A stretch of 64,000 bases of DNA from NCBI RefSeq assembly GCF_007655135.1, contig NC_045131.1, positions 1 through 64,000 of the forward strand. The letters run 5' to 3'. Shown here piece by piece: positions 12,293 to 24,592 of this stretch. Origin of the DNA: Punica granatum (Eukaryota; Streptophyta; Magnoliopsida; Myrtales; Lythraceae). The position numbers and the translations under genes were made by a program. Below the pieces are notes generated by a model. It made no database searches. It saw only the letters and a list, made by a program, of their open reading frames with translations, and was not told the DNA's origin. Each line of letters opens with the position of its first letter. The stretch's first letter is position 1.

Positions 12293-12503
12293 ATTTTTTT
12301 ATTGGAGTTCATTATTTTAACTCCAAAAATCTTTCTCAGTAACTCGAGCCCACCTAACACATCTTTCCTTGCATATGGTGATTATTTCCATGGTAAACTC
12401 CTGAACATGAGAAAATAAACTACTTTTCCAGAAATTATTTTCCATATATATGATTTTTCATTGAAATATTATTTACGCGAAAAAATATAAGTTTATTCCA
12501 TTA

Positions 12504-13012
12504 AAAAAAAGGAAAAGGAAAAGATAGCAACACCTAACACAATTTTTCTATATTGTCTCCTTCTAACTCGTTTTCACAATTTAGCACGTTACAACACAAA
12601 TTATTATTTCCTCTCTAATTTAGCACTCCGCTTGATGTGCATTAAAAATATGGATGGAAAAATGAATTAGCCCTTATGGTAAGGCCACACCTACCCACGT
12701 GGGCATAGAACATCTATCAAAACAAAATAATATAAAAAGAAAACTTTCTTTGAAAAAACAGTGGGTAGAAGGACGAAGGGGTGGGAGTTCCGGCTGGCCA
12801 TCAGCCGACTCCCCACCTAGAAGAGGTCGTCGGAGACCTCTTGAGCTCCGGCGGCCTCGCCTAAAGGGGTAGCCGATGGAGGGGAGCGTTGTCCCCCTAT
12901 CTGCACTTGCATCTTCATAGAAAAATAGTGATTTGTTTTAGCATGCTAAATTTTACAAAACATTTTTGAGGTAAAATACAGAAATTTTTGTGTTAAGTGA
13001 TAGTGATACTTT
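12504..13012. mobile_element. Probable small Mutator-like element with G+C-rich cargo
   Basis: The sides are inverted copies: ACCTAACACAATTTTTCTATATT and onward on the left matches, in reverse complement, ACTTAACACAAAAATTTCTGT on the right, including AATTTAGCACG against AATTTAGCATG. TTAAAAAAAA on both flanks is a possible duplication, but poly-A makes it weak. The core (about 12770-12900) is G+C rich and unlike its surroundings, a pattern also seen in the element at 30703. Confidence 0.5.
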
Positions 13013-14377
13013 AAAAAAAAACTACACAGAGAGTAAAAGTAAACAAATCTTTTTTTGGGTGTATATTTTGATATTCGAAAGTCCAATGGATGCTGATTAA
13101 TTTAATTCGAATCGGCTCGACTTATTAAAAAGTAAAACTCTCCCAATCAATAATTTTATTCATTAATAATATTGAACCTAAAATCTTATTTTAAGAAATA
13201 AGAGTAAAATCGTTTTGAGTCAACCTTTAAAATAAAGCAAATCTTATGGTGCTTTCTTGTTGACGCTCGTTTTCCACAAGGAAAGTCGCCGTCCTTGTTT
13301 AGGGAAATCACATGAGTTGCTCCTTCGGCCAATTTTCTCGGACACAACGCCCATTTTTTTTAGTTTGTTCTTATTCTTATCATAATATGATGTTTCCCAG
13401 GGTATTTATCAAAATGATGTTTCCCAAGGATAAAAAGGTAAAAATAAATTACCTATGTGAAAAGCAGCATGTGTTTGTCTAGCAAATAAATACGAAGTCC
13501 GACCAAACTTTGCCATTTCCTTTTTTTTCTTTTAGTTATTTTAGAGAAAGGGTTGCTCTTTATTACACTAGAGTGAAAACTCCCGCGCTATACGTGGTCA
13601 CATTTAAAAAGGATAAATTAAAAGAATGTAACAAACAATAGTAATTTGACAATAAAAAGTTACACTTAATTTGGCACAAAACTTAGTAAATAATATATAT
13701 TAGATTATACAAATAAATAACATTATACTCCGCAGTTACAGTGTCAGCAAAACAACCAAACCTCAAGCAGGTACAGTCTCAGCATAATAACCCCCGTCTT
13801 CCATGCTGCTTTCTTTGCCAATTATAAATTATTCTCGTCAGTGGATTTTTGACAAAACAGTCCAGAGAATTAGTTAGCACATGTGAAGTGTGAACACCCG
13901 GGCCTCATATGGTCAGGGGGTATGGAATATACTGCTTCTGCGTAGTTCCAAATTTAATAATAATAATAATAATAGCTTAATTAACCACAAAGTACAAATG
14001 AATAAAGTATAAACAAAGAATTAGATGGAAGAAATACGCAAAGAAGTTATTGGATAATCTTTATTATTAAATTACTTATGGCGTCATTAAAATTCAAAAA
14101 CAATATAACTTAGATGGAATCTCACGGGGATTTTAAACGACTTGACACTATTAATATAAAAAATAGTGAGTTAGTATTTTTGGTTTTATTTTTTGGGTGA
14201 AAGATGGGACAAGTAGTAATTAACGGATCTAATCATGAATATGGAAGCACAAATAAATGGGAGAGGAATGGACAAGGAAAGTTCCTCTTTTTTTTTTTTT
14301 CTCTTGGGCAAACATATGGAGAATAAGTTAGTGAATAAAAACCAAGTTTCTTTGCTGGATGAACTTCGCTTAGAGAA
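13013..14377. other. Gene-free stretch
   Basis: I find no gene. A small AAT microsatellite lies near 13956-13973. The remaining DNA is A/T rich with no recognised motif. Confidence 0.45.
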
Positions 14378-14386
14378 CCCCCCCCC

Positions 14387-14426
<40 letters not shown>
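14378..14426. repeat. Poly-C tract (9 C, A, 39 C)
   Basis: This is a nearly pure C homopolymer in A/T-rich DNA, so the minus strand carries about 48 G. Such tracts can form G-quadruplex or i-motif structures and vary in length. All frames across it read poly-Pro or poly-Gly and are not genes. Length may be affected by sequencing or assembly error. Confidence 0.85.
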
Positions 14427-16352
14427 ATGTGTGTTCTCTGTTACAGGGAAGTGTAAACAAGTCATGTGATCTGAACTCGTTATCTTCTCATGCAATTTCT
14501 CCAGCTAGGAGTGTTTGAGAATATATTTAATCTTAGTTCAACTCAGAGATCTACAGGACTCTTTAATTAAATATATTGGAAAAGATTGACAGAATCCTCA
14601 AATTATTAAGGATGTGTTTTCTTTGCCCATTATTCAGACGATCTTGGGAAGACTCGTCTCCTTTTCCAAAGCTTGCAGCAAAAGTGAGTGTGTGTTGTTT
14701 TAATAGTTTACGTTTGGCACGGAGGTTATGGACGCAGAGGGAGGAAGATGGAAGAAAATGATAGAATATATATAGAGAAATTTCTATACAAATCCCCCTT
14801 CTTCTTCCTTTCCATCCTCCAAACACACTCTTTACACTATGTTTGGCTTTTAGGGATCAAGCTGGGTTGATTTTGGGATGATTTTATCCATCCTACATTC
14901 ATACCCATTAAGAAAAGTCAATTATAAACTCTTCCCAAACCCGTTAAGATTTTAAATGAAAATTCCTAAATATTTCGCACTAATTGAACAAAAATCTACT
15001 GAGAATCCATTTTTCGACTGTAATAAATTTATGAGAAAAGTCTGTATGAATCTATCATAATATCTGATTTACAGAAATTATTTGATAAAATAAAAAGTAT
15101 TCAAACACAAAATGTAAATTCCAGGCAGATGATTGTACAAAATAAAATTATCCACAATACTTATTAACGAGTTCATAACATGTTCGAGAAAAACAAACCA
15201 CAACACTTATAAGTTCATAATATGTTCAAAAATAATAATCACGGGATGTTCAAATTTATAACACTTAACAAGTGTTACAAATACTAGAAATTAGAATTAA
15301 AATAAAGGAAAACAAAAGAAAATAACAAATATTATTTTGTAAATATGAGTAATATTGAGGATCATTTAGAAAATTTATGCTTTACCAAATTTGGAATAGG
15401 TTTTTAGGTAAAATCCTGAACCATTCTCAAACCTTACAAGATTTTGCTTTCAAATCACTCTTCTCATGAACCATCAAGTAAAACCCATTAATCACCTATC
15501 AGGTTTTAAGACGGGTGAAATACCCGTTTATATAAACCCTTTGCCATCCCTATTGGTTTTCATAAAGTACGAGGAAAAGGAGGGATACAATTTTTATTGT
15601 TTGGGTACAAATAATAATACAGACTTTTATTTTACGAATTAGATGCGAATAAAATGATATTTTTAGATTCTTTATATACTTTTTTATTTTTGTTATGAGA
15701 TTCTCGATATTTTAATTATACATTTTCTCTTCAAATCTTTTAATTTGACGAATTAAAAATTTAAGGAGGCAAAGGAAATGAAAAAATTTATTTCCATCCT
15801 CCCCTTTTTTTTTAAATCGACCACATATCCAAACAAGAGAAATGGAATCCCTGCCATCCTCATAATTTTGCACAAATAGAGTAATAGGTTTGAGAGAGTT
15901 CATCTCAACTCATCCTATTTCCGGTGCTTTTTTCCCCTGCTGAATCTGTTCTTGGTCTGATGTAAAAATTTTCTTGGATTTCTTTCAAATAATGGAATGA
16001 AAGAATGAATATTAAAAAAAAGAAAAAGTGACAAATTAGTTAGCTCATGGGATCTATTGAAAGGGAAAAAAAAAAAAAAAAAAAAAAAAGGCTGACTGGG
16101 TCCGGCACTGCCGATAAGTGGGGAAGTCAAGCAGCAGCCCACACGAAAATGTGAAAGCAAGGTCGACAACAAAGAGAGAAGAAAGGAAGGAAGGGAAATC
16201 AATTGGAATAGGACTGGCTGGTCAACAGAAGAGACCAACCACATATGTCAAGCTCGCAATATCACTGCAATTGCTACGTGAATTTCCACGTCCCACGCTC
16301 CGCACGCACAAGCACTTCTTTGTTCCCTATCACTCTCTGTTTCTAATCTTAT
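14427..16352. other. Upstream region of the acyl-activating enzyme gene, repeats only
   Basis: Between about 14840 and 15560 the DNA starts with ATGTTTGGCTTTTAGGGATC and ends near CCATCCCTATTGGTTTTC, perhaps a MITE, not proven. A long A tract lies at about 16063-16089. No coding region is supported. Confidence 0.4.
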
Positions 16353-16360
16353 TATATATA
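16353..16360 (+). promoter_or_regulatory. Candidate TATA box of the AAE gene
   Basis: TATATATA lies about 130 bp upstream of the ATG at 16490. The leader that would follow is rich in A and C, as in many plant 5' leaders. The call rests only on sequence and position. Confidence 0.5.
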
Positions 16361-16489
16361 GAAGATGTTCAACCAACAGCCCCATACATCCCATCTCCAC
16401 AAATAATACTTCACATACATCCTCCTCATAATCTCAGGAAGGGAAAAACTGCTTCGATACAACTAGAACCAAGAGAGAAAAACAAGAAA

Positions 16490-18486
16490 ATGGAGAGACT
16501 TGCCAAATGCCAAGCAAACTCTACGCCACTTACCCCCTTGACTATGATCAAGAGAGCTGCTGCCGCCTACCCCGATCGCATCTCCCTGATTTACGAGGGA
16601 ACCCACTTCACTTGGAGCCAAACCTACGAGCGTTGCTGCCGCCTTGCATCCTCTCTCTGCTCTCTCAATGTCTTCAAGAATGATGTCGTAAGTCCACCAA
16701 CTCCCCCTCCTCCTCTACGGGGACTCAGCTCAGACATATGTATCTCTAATTGCTCTCTCTCCTCATCTTCTGGAGATGATGAGCTAGGCTGGCTTTAAAT
16801 TTAATTGATAGGTCAGAAACAGTGGATGAACCCGGCACTGACCATGATACCATCTTGACCTTGTCGCTGCATATAACCGTACATGCATGGCTTGTTCCGC
16901 TGCAGGTGTCAGTACTGGCTCCAAACATCCCAGCAACGTACGAGATGCACTTTGCAGTGCCCATGGCAGGAGCAGTCCTCAATACCATCAACACCAGGCT
17001 GGATGCCAAGAACGTGGCCACCATTCTTCGCCACTCTGAAGCCAAGGTCTTCTTCGTGGATTGTCAGAGCGTGCCCCTGGCTCGTGATGCCCTCAGGTTA
17101 CTGGTGGCCGCGGGTGATCATGACCCCTCGCAGCACCCTAACTCCAACATCCCCCTCCTCGTCGTCATTGATGACATAGATTCCCCCACGGGGATCCATC
17201 TTGGGGAGCTGGAGTATGAGCACCTGGTGCAACAGGGCGACCCCAATTACATGCCTGTGGAGGTCGTTGATGAGTGGGATCCAATCGCCTTGAACTACAC
17301 CTCAGGGACCACTTCAGAGCCCAAAGGAGTGGTCTACAGCCACAGAGGAGCCTACCTCAGCACCCTGAGCTTGATCCTCGGATGGGAGATGGGGAGCGAG
17401 CCCGTGTACTTGTGGACGCTCCCCATGTTCCATTGTAATGGCTGGACCTTCACCTGGGGGGTGGCTGCCCGGGGTGGCACCAACGTATGCCTTCGCAGCC
17501 CCACTGCCCTACAGATATACCGGAGCATCACACTCCACAGGGTCACCCACATGTGCTGCGCCCCAATCATCTTCAACGTGCTCCTGGAAGCCAAGCCCGA
17601 GGAGCGCATTCCCTTGGCCTCCTCTGTCCACCTCCTCACTGGAGGGGCTCCCCCACCTGCGTCACTCCTACAAAAGGTGGAGGCACTTGGATTCCACGTC
17701 ACTCATGCATATGGCCTCACTGAGGCCACCGGTCCAGCCCTCCTGTGTGAATGGCAGTCCAAGTGGGATGAGCTACCCCAGGATGACCAAGCGAGGCTCA
17801 AGGCCCGCCAAGGCATCAGCGTACTCACTGTGGCTGACGTGGATGTGAAGGATATAGCCACCATGAGGAGCGTGGCCCATGATGGCAGGACCATGGGAGA
17901 GATCGTCTTGCATGGAAGTGGTATCATGAAGGGCTACTTTAAGGATGAGCGAGCAACCTCAAAAGCATTCGAGAGTGGGTGGTTCCACACAGGGGACGTC
18001 GGGGTCATACACCCGGATGGCTACCTGGAGATCAAGGACAGGTCCAAGGATGTCATCATATCGGGAGGGGAGAACATCAGTAGCGTGGAAGTGGAGGACG
18101 TGCTGTTCAAGCACCCAAGAGTCCTGGAAGCAGCTGTGGTGGCAATGCCTCACCCACGCTGGGGGGAGAGCCCCTGCGCTTTCATCGCTCTTAAACCTAA
18201 CTCGGGCAGCTGTGCAGTAACTGAAGATGAGATCATCTCCTTCTGCCGGCAGAATCTTCCCCACTTCATGGTCCCTAGGAAGGTAGAGTTCCTCCCCGAA
18301 CTGCCCAAGACTTCCACCGGCAAAATCCAGAAGTTTCAGTTAAGGTCTTTGGCCCAGAAGTTCGTGGTCTCCGAGAATGTCTATTCCCCAAACAAGAAGC
18401 CAACTCTACCTCATACAGAGTCCCGATCACGATACCATCCTCGGCCTCGGAACCATGAGCAGATACTTGAGTTATCTCGCCTTTGA
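16490..18486 (+). CDS. Peroxisomal-type acyl-activating enzyme (AAE11/AAE12-like acyl-CoA ligase), two exons
   Basis: Exons are 16490-16687 and 16906-18486, joined in phase 0 across a 218-bp GT-AG intron, giving 592 residues. The start MERLAKCQANSTPLTPLTMI fits plant AMP-binding enzymes of the AAE1-AAE12 group. The ATP/AMP signature YTSGTTSEPKG lies at about residues 197-207. Later motifs are GWFHTGDVGVIHPDGYLEIK with the hinge DRSKD and, near the end, PKTSTGKIQKF with the catalytic Lys. The final SRL is a peroxisomal targeting signal type 1. The expected reaction is acyl group + ATP + CoA to acyl-CoA, with a short or medium acid by family analogy. The exact substrate cannot be read. If the intron is kept, translation stops at about 16798. 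Length is slightly above the usual 550-570. Confidence 0.9.
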
Positions 18487-19536
18487 ATTTTCTATTTGAA
18501 AGATTCCTGCTAATTCAACAGAAATTTCAGTTCAGGTAGAAAGGAAAAGGCATTTCGCACTAAGGAGAGCAATGGAGAGTACTCTACCTCTCATCAGTTT
18601 TATTTCTCAATACATAATCTGGTTCTCTGTGCTTGAAGTAGAAATCTGCTCCCGTGAACTGTTCTCATTATCATTTCTTTTATATATAAAACTAGAGGGT
18701 ATCCGCGCTACACCCGCAAAGCATACATAAAAACAATTAACAAATCAAATAGTTTTATATGGCTATATATTTGTATGAAATTACATTTATTTAGGTTATC
18801 AACAAATTAAAAAAGAAAAAATAATAATTATCCAATCATGGAAGAGGTATATATTGATGCTTTATAAAAACTTTGAAATCGAAGAAACGTTGGAATAAGG
18901 GGGGAAAGGAAAGAGAGTTGAGAGAAAATAGGAATGTGAAAGAGAAGGGGAAGAGAGAGTGGTTTGTGGGTAGTTCTTATAAGGATATATTTACACTTAT
19001 ATCCTCAATTAGTAGCTCTAATTCGGTAAATTTTATATTATATGGGCAATTTCAAAAAGAAAAGTGAGACGAAATAACTTTTTTGGCCTTTACAATAGTA
19101 GAAAAGAGATTAGCCAAAGATTATGAGGAACTGATCCCATAGCTAAGGAATTACAGGGTGCTGTACGTCATCAAAGGCTGACGAATCAGTCTGCAAAATA
19201 CTTACCCATCCTTATGTGGTGGCAAGGGTTAAAGAAAAGGCAGAATCTCATCTGCCTATTGCAAAGCTCAGCAAAGGAAAAAGGAGGCACAGACCTTGAG
19301 ACTAAGCCAGGAATTAAAGATTTTAACACTGCCAGGGCTGCTTAGTGCATATCATATTGTGTAATCAAAACAAAAAAGCCGTACCATCAAACCATACAGA
19401 TCCTTCACATATAATAGTAGACAGAATCTAAAACCAACAGATTAAGCGTTCCTAATAAGAGAGACGCAACTCAAAGTCTAAAAAGAAATTATCATAATAT
19501 CTGTCACCCACAATCTCAGACTGACGTAAATGCAAG
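18487..19536. other. Downstream spacer between AAE gene and DJ-1 pseudogene
   Basis: A/T-rich DNA without a recognised gene. ACTAGAGGGTATCCGCGCTA near 18692 resembles termini of small plant repeats, compare CGTGCAATGCACGG near 30490. No complete element is resolved. Confidence 0.4.
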
Positions 19537-22500
19537 TCACCCTGAGAAAGGAGGGCAAAATATATAAGATGGTAGCAGACAGCAAATGTAGAACCATACA
19601 CTGATGCCAAGTAATGCCATCAGTTCAGAAACAAACTCTGGATGACCGGGCCAAGCCGCTCCAGTGACCAAATTTCCATCGCTGAAGCAGCGGTGTATGG
19701 CCTCAGGTTCTAACCACGTGCTCCACCCAGTACCACCCTGAGATTCACAACAGGGTATGCAGTGCATTTCTTTCCCTACGACATGCATGGTAACAGAATG
19801 AAACCAATTCACTAAGCAAACAGCAACGAAAGCAATACCCCAACATACCAATCAAATACTTCACCAGATCAAGGGGAAAAAAAAAATAGTAATAGTAACA
19901 GTATCAAAAGAGTGACCTTGAGAACATCCGCAGCCGACAGAATCTGCTGACCATGACAGATGGACGCAACTGGTTTCTCTGTGTCCATGAATTCCCAGAC
20001 TAAAGCAATCACTGCCTCAGTCAATGCCAAATATTCAGCTGCACGAACTCCTGGAATTACAGGAGCATCATAGCTGGAAGCATCTATATCTTCAAAGCTA
20101 GCATTCAGAGTAACTTGATGGCCAGGCTTCTCGCTGTAAGTTTGGTCACCTTCGAAATCATGAATAGCTGTTGGGCAAGTTTCACCACTCTTTTTCTTGG
20201 GGCAGACTGTATCAACATGGCATCCTAGGCCTTGAAAAGATTGAAAAGGCACAGTTACTTCGTAGTCCTGCACAAGTTGAAGGAAAGAAAATATTAGGGT
20301 TTTTTTAATTTCTGGGATAAGCAATATTAGGGATATTCATTTTCCAATAATTTGTTTATCCATCCTTCTTTCTTTTTTCCCATCTCTAGACTCTAAGCTG
20401 AAATGATATTTAATGAGAGAATTCTGGACATTAATTTAATGCGTGAAAAAAAAGTCATGGAGGAAAAAAGTTAAAATTATGTTTACTTAGACCCACATGT
20501 AATAACATTAAAAAATAAAAGTATTGTGAAATATGTTCTGGCATCTACATTCCATAGTAAGAACAATCGACAATTGTCATTTCTTTCAAAACAGCTGAAA
20601 TATAGTATGGAACTAGTCCAATGTACTCTCAAGTGTTCATCCGACTGTATGTTTTACTCATATGGTCCATGCAATATAACTCTCACAGCACCACAGTAAT
20701 TATTAGTTAAATTTTTTAAATTAAAATAAAGGGTACAAGATTGAAAAAAGGGCCAAAATGTGTCAAAAACAAAGGCTTGCCAAAGAAGAAGGGCAAAAAA
20801 ATGCAGCAATGACAAAGTAGAGACTGTTGGATGAATGCTGGCTCTTGATCAGTGGTTGCAATGTACCAATCTTCCCCCGTTGATCAACATATCTTTATTT
20901 AAAAAAAGAAATTGTAAGTCGGAATACCTGATCCCCCATTTGGAGACTGCTCTTTTCCATTACTCCATAGGAAGGTAGATAGGCCTAGGAAAACTAAAAC
21001 AAACTCTTCTTTAGGCTATATACAATTTAGAGAAGTGGAGAAGTTGATTTCGTTAAAAAAGTGTTTCCACTTTTTACATCATTTTATTGTACTAGTAAAG
21101 TATTCAAAAAGTAGAAACATTTCTGCAAATAGATGAGCAGCTAGTCTTGTCAGTTCGAACTAGAGACAGGCCATAACCTTTAAATATAAGAAAAAGCTTT
21201 ACGGTCACAGTTTTCAGCATTTCACTGCATATATTTCCAGTATACCAAAAAATCGAGGAAGTTAGATGAACATTGACATGTACAAAAGGAAAACAAAATG
21301 CTATCGTATAGATTGAGGGGAAACTCTTTAACAATAACAGCATGAGTTATCATGAAAAACCAATCATACGCAATTCACAGTAAGTACTCTAAGTTTGTGG
21401 AGAATATACTCTCACGGATCTCACAGGGAGGAATCGACACCAAACAGCTACTAATACTTTGTCAGCTTTCCAGATAACGCGTATCTGAGTACACTTGTCC
21501 ATGAATTGCGTCGACATAAGCTGATTAGCATGTATAAGTACAACATATGTCATATTTTATCTATTCATTAATAACGCAGGCTCAAGAAAATCAAAATTTG
21601 AGGGACATTTCTCAATGAATGCATCGATATGAGCTAATTAGCATATTTCGATTCTCTCAGTGCCAACAAGATATTCATATTTCAGCTATTCATTAATACC
21701 TTAGGATCAAGACCAAACACAAACATTAAGCTATATATGTACATGCAGGGCTGGATGTGGTTATGTGATATCCAGGAAAAGCTAGAGAAATGCTACTGGA
21801 AGAAGCTTTGATTTTCTCGTGACAAAGATACAATGAAAGACTCACACATAGACAAGAGTTGCGCACAGTGGGAGGCTAAAAGGATAGATTGACCAAGTGA
21901 ATACACAAGAGGAGAAGGAGAAAAGAATATGCAGCACAAGGAAATCTAGCCTTGATATTTTGTAGGAACTTTTGTTTACTTACCCACAAAGAAGGATTCT
22001 CTTGTCTGACCCAGTAATGGTTCCTCCCAGAGCCTTCACAAAAGATCAAATAAATTCGGGATGCCCAACATAGGAAACAGCAGTTATAAGATTACCATTG
22101 GTGATGCAGGCTGACATACTCTGGGGTTCCACCCAGTAAGCACATGCAGCTATCATTACAGGCCTCACTGTAGAATATGCCGTCAATTTCCGGCCTCGTA
22201 TGGTGCCAGAATTAATTGACTGTGGCATACCAAGGCAATTGGCTTTCCAGCATTGGAGAATTTGCAGACCAAATCTAAAACAGATGGATCCATAGAAAGG
22301 TCCTTTGAAGCCCGACCCCCTGGTATCACCAGGCCGCCATATTTGTTGAATTCAACTTCACTAACGTTGCAGTCAAAGAGAAATTGTGACCAGGGGACTC
22401 CGAGAAGGTCTGCAGTACAAGAAAAGCGGGTCAACGGTCAGCAAGAAGGCAACAGAAACAGTAAATGGAGCCTATTGATCCTTCAAATACTTAACATCTC

Positions 22501-23136
22501 CCATCAAAGAGAGCATACAAGTCATTCAGCAACATAAACAAACAAGACATCATCATAGGAGCTCGAATGAAAGGAAGCTCACAGCTTGTTCGGATAGCAG
22601 AGGATGGAGAAAGTACCAGTTCATGATTCAAGGAAACTAGTATTTCGAAAGTACAGACAGAAATCTAATAGCGCTCAACGGCTCAAGGCAAGCACAAATG
22701 ACGTCTGTGTGATACATGATGTTATGATCGATCAAAGAACAAAAATAAAATTGAGGAGTCCCGTGGGGCGATCTAAGATTCCTCTTAAAGCGAGAAGCTA
22801 GCAATATACCCAAGAAAAACGAAAGCGCGAAGCTACCAGCCTAGCACCCACCTTGGTCTGTCAGTATCATCACAAGAAATGGACTACTAAAAAGTAATCA
22901 AAAGTTCAACCGATCAAGTAGATGATGAAATCGGGAGGGAGGAGGACCTGGTGACCGGAAGACTGATGGACGGCGGTGCGACGAACATCGCCAGCCTTTT
23001 TGCCGGGGCAAACAGCATCTACTGATACGCTGTGGGCTTGCAACGCCTGAAATGGAACCATCACCTCATAGTCTTCCAAGTAGCCCCCGCAGAGAAGCAC
23101 AACACACACCCTCCTCTGGACTTTGGAATCCGCCAT
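19537..23136 (-). pseudogene. DJ-1 family protein (two-domain, DJ1D-like), multiply damaged
   Basis: On the minus strand coding blocks are 23136-22948 (starts MADSKVQRR, then [19 protein letters not shown]), 22409-21984 (first DJ-1 domain), 20267-19917 (second domain, [13 protein letters not shown] to [18 protein letters not shown]) and 19775 to about 19590. Splice sites are plausible. Damage seen: a one-base loss after GHNFSLTA in block 2; a second shift with lost residues after CHSQLIL; an in-frame TGA within HPEFI-stop-SFVKALGG; a one-base loss in the last block around VVLGG before TWLEPEAI; and loss of the normal stop after ALLGISV. DJ-1/PfpI proteins have glyoxalase or stress roles, and the CHGQ nucleophile Cys survives in domain 2 while domain 1 has CHSQ. 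Several independent lesions argue for a pseudogene, though indel errors in the assembly could explain some. Confidence 0.8.
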
Positions 23137-23189
23137 TGCTGCCTCCTGCTCCTCTTCCCCCACTGACAATGCTGTTAAATTATTCATCC

Positions 23190-23768
23190 AAAAAAAAATG
23201 AAAAAAAGAAAGGGCTGCTATAAATTCTTTCTGGCAGGTAAAACTTTTTTTTTTAAAGTAAAGGAACGCACTATCCCTTATTTTTGGGTAAATTTTCAAA
23301 AAAAACTCAACCTTTTCACTTTTCTAATTTTAAAACTTTGTCTAATAAAATCACAAACTTAGCCAAAAATTTCAAGTTTAGCACGCTATGAACTCACCCA
23401 ACATTTCTAGCAAGAAAAGGTTATGTGGACTATTAACGGTGTCAACATGAATAATGGTGATCCATCACTCGACATTTCTAGCAATAGTGCTCTGTAACAT
23501 TTAGGGCACAAATATGCCTTATGGGGCTTTTCAGCTCTAAACAAGGGAAATTTTTCAAATTTTCAATTAGTTGTGGACTGTCGTTATTCAAGTCGACAAC
23601 GTAACGGTTCACATAAGCTTTTTTCGTTAGTTCGTGTTGAAATTTAAAAGAGAGAGAGAGTGAAAAATAAATTCTTTTTTTTATTTTTCTCGCTCATAAA
23701 TTTTTGTAGAATATTTGGAATCTCCAAATTTATTCATGTTGTTGAGGCATGATATGAAACTTTTGAAG
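23190..23768. other. Upstream spacer, possible remnant of a repeat arm
   Basis: No gene is seen. GGACTATTAACGGTGTCAAC near 23427 resembles words in Mutator-type inverted repeats elsewhere in the window, but I found no matching partner arm. Confidence 0.35.
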
Positions 23769-24274
23769 ATTTATTTTTGGAAAAATTACACTATTGGTCC
23801 TATATGTTTTGCATTTTTTGACTTTTAGTCATAAAAGTTTTACAATGGGTGATCAAGTCCTATAAGATTTCAAAAAGTGTCAACATTGGTCCTAAATCTG
23901 ACTAACCGTTATCGTCATACCTACGTGGACCTAACACCGTCAAAGTCATCATGTTGGCCGTTAATATGATGACGTGGCACGTTCCTATTGAACCGATTTG
24001 AAATCCGGCGGATTTCAACCCGTCTTGCTCATGGCCAACCCGACTAGCTCCTGGTAATCCCATTTCAACCCTGCTTGACTTCCATCTTTTCAACCCGAGT
24101 ATTAACCCGATTGGGCAACCTTTTAACTCGAACTCGAGTGGCTTCATGGAGCAACCCGTGGCCTCACTCAAACTACTGAGCTCCGAATGAGGAAGCTCGG
24201 AAGAAAACAGAGTTGAAGATGAGGTGCAGACACGAGAAGAAGAAGAAGAGGAGGTGTTGACTTGTTCTGACCGG

Positions 24275-24405
24275 AAGAAGTAAAGACTGGAAAAGCTGAG
24301 GAAGAAGACGATTACAGAGGAGAAGCCGACTGGAAGAGCTGAGACTGGAAGAGTTGAGGAAGAAGACGATTACAAAGGAGAAGCAGATTGGAAGAGCTGA
24401 GAAAG
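24275..24405 (+). repeat. Tandem duplication of about 66 bp within the MULE
   Basis: The phrase AGCTGAGGAAGAAGACGATT and its surroundings occurs twice (second copy with GTTGAGG) in a purine-rich stretch upstream of the protein region. It lies in what would be promoter or leader DNA of the element. Confidence 0.6.
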
Positions 24406-24592
24406 CTGTGAGTTTTCCTCATCATTTCCCATTCATTTACTGAGGAGATGAGAGGAGGAGAAGAGAGGCGCATTAACGAAGAAGGAGGGGAAAGCTGTGA
24501 GCTTTTTTGGCGAGGAAAGGCTCATTGAGGAACAAAACCGACCTTACTGTCAATATTGTTGAATTCTTGTTCTGTTACATTGTTGTTGTAGA

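Noticed and set aside
14186..14460. Poly-Gly and poly-Pro reading frames on both strands
   Set aside because: They are translations of the poly-C tract with no other conserved content.
16118..16489. N-terminal extension of the AAE protein from an upstream in-frame ATG
   Set aside because: It would cross the TATA region and leader. The conserved protein starts at MERLAKC (16490).
17352..18264. Frames on either strand overlapping AAE exon 2
   Set aside because: They are G+C-rich shadows of the conserved enzyme frame.
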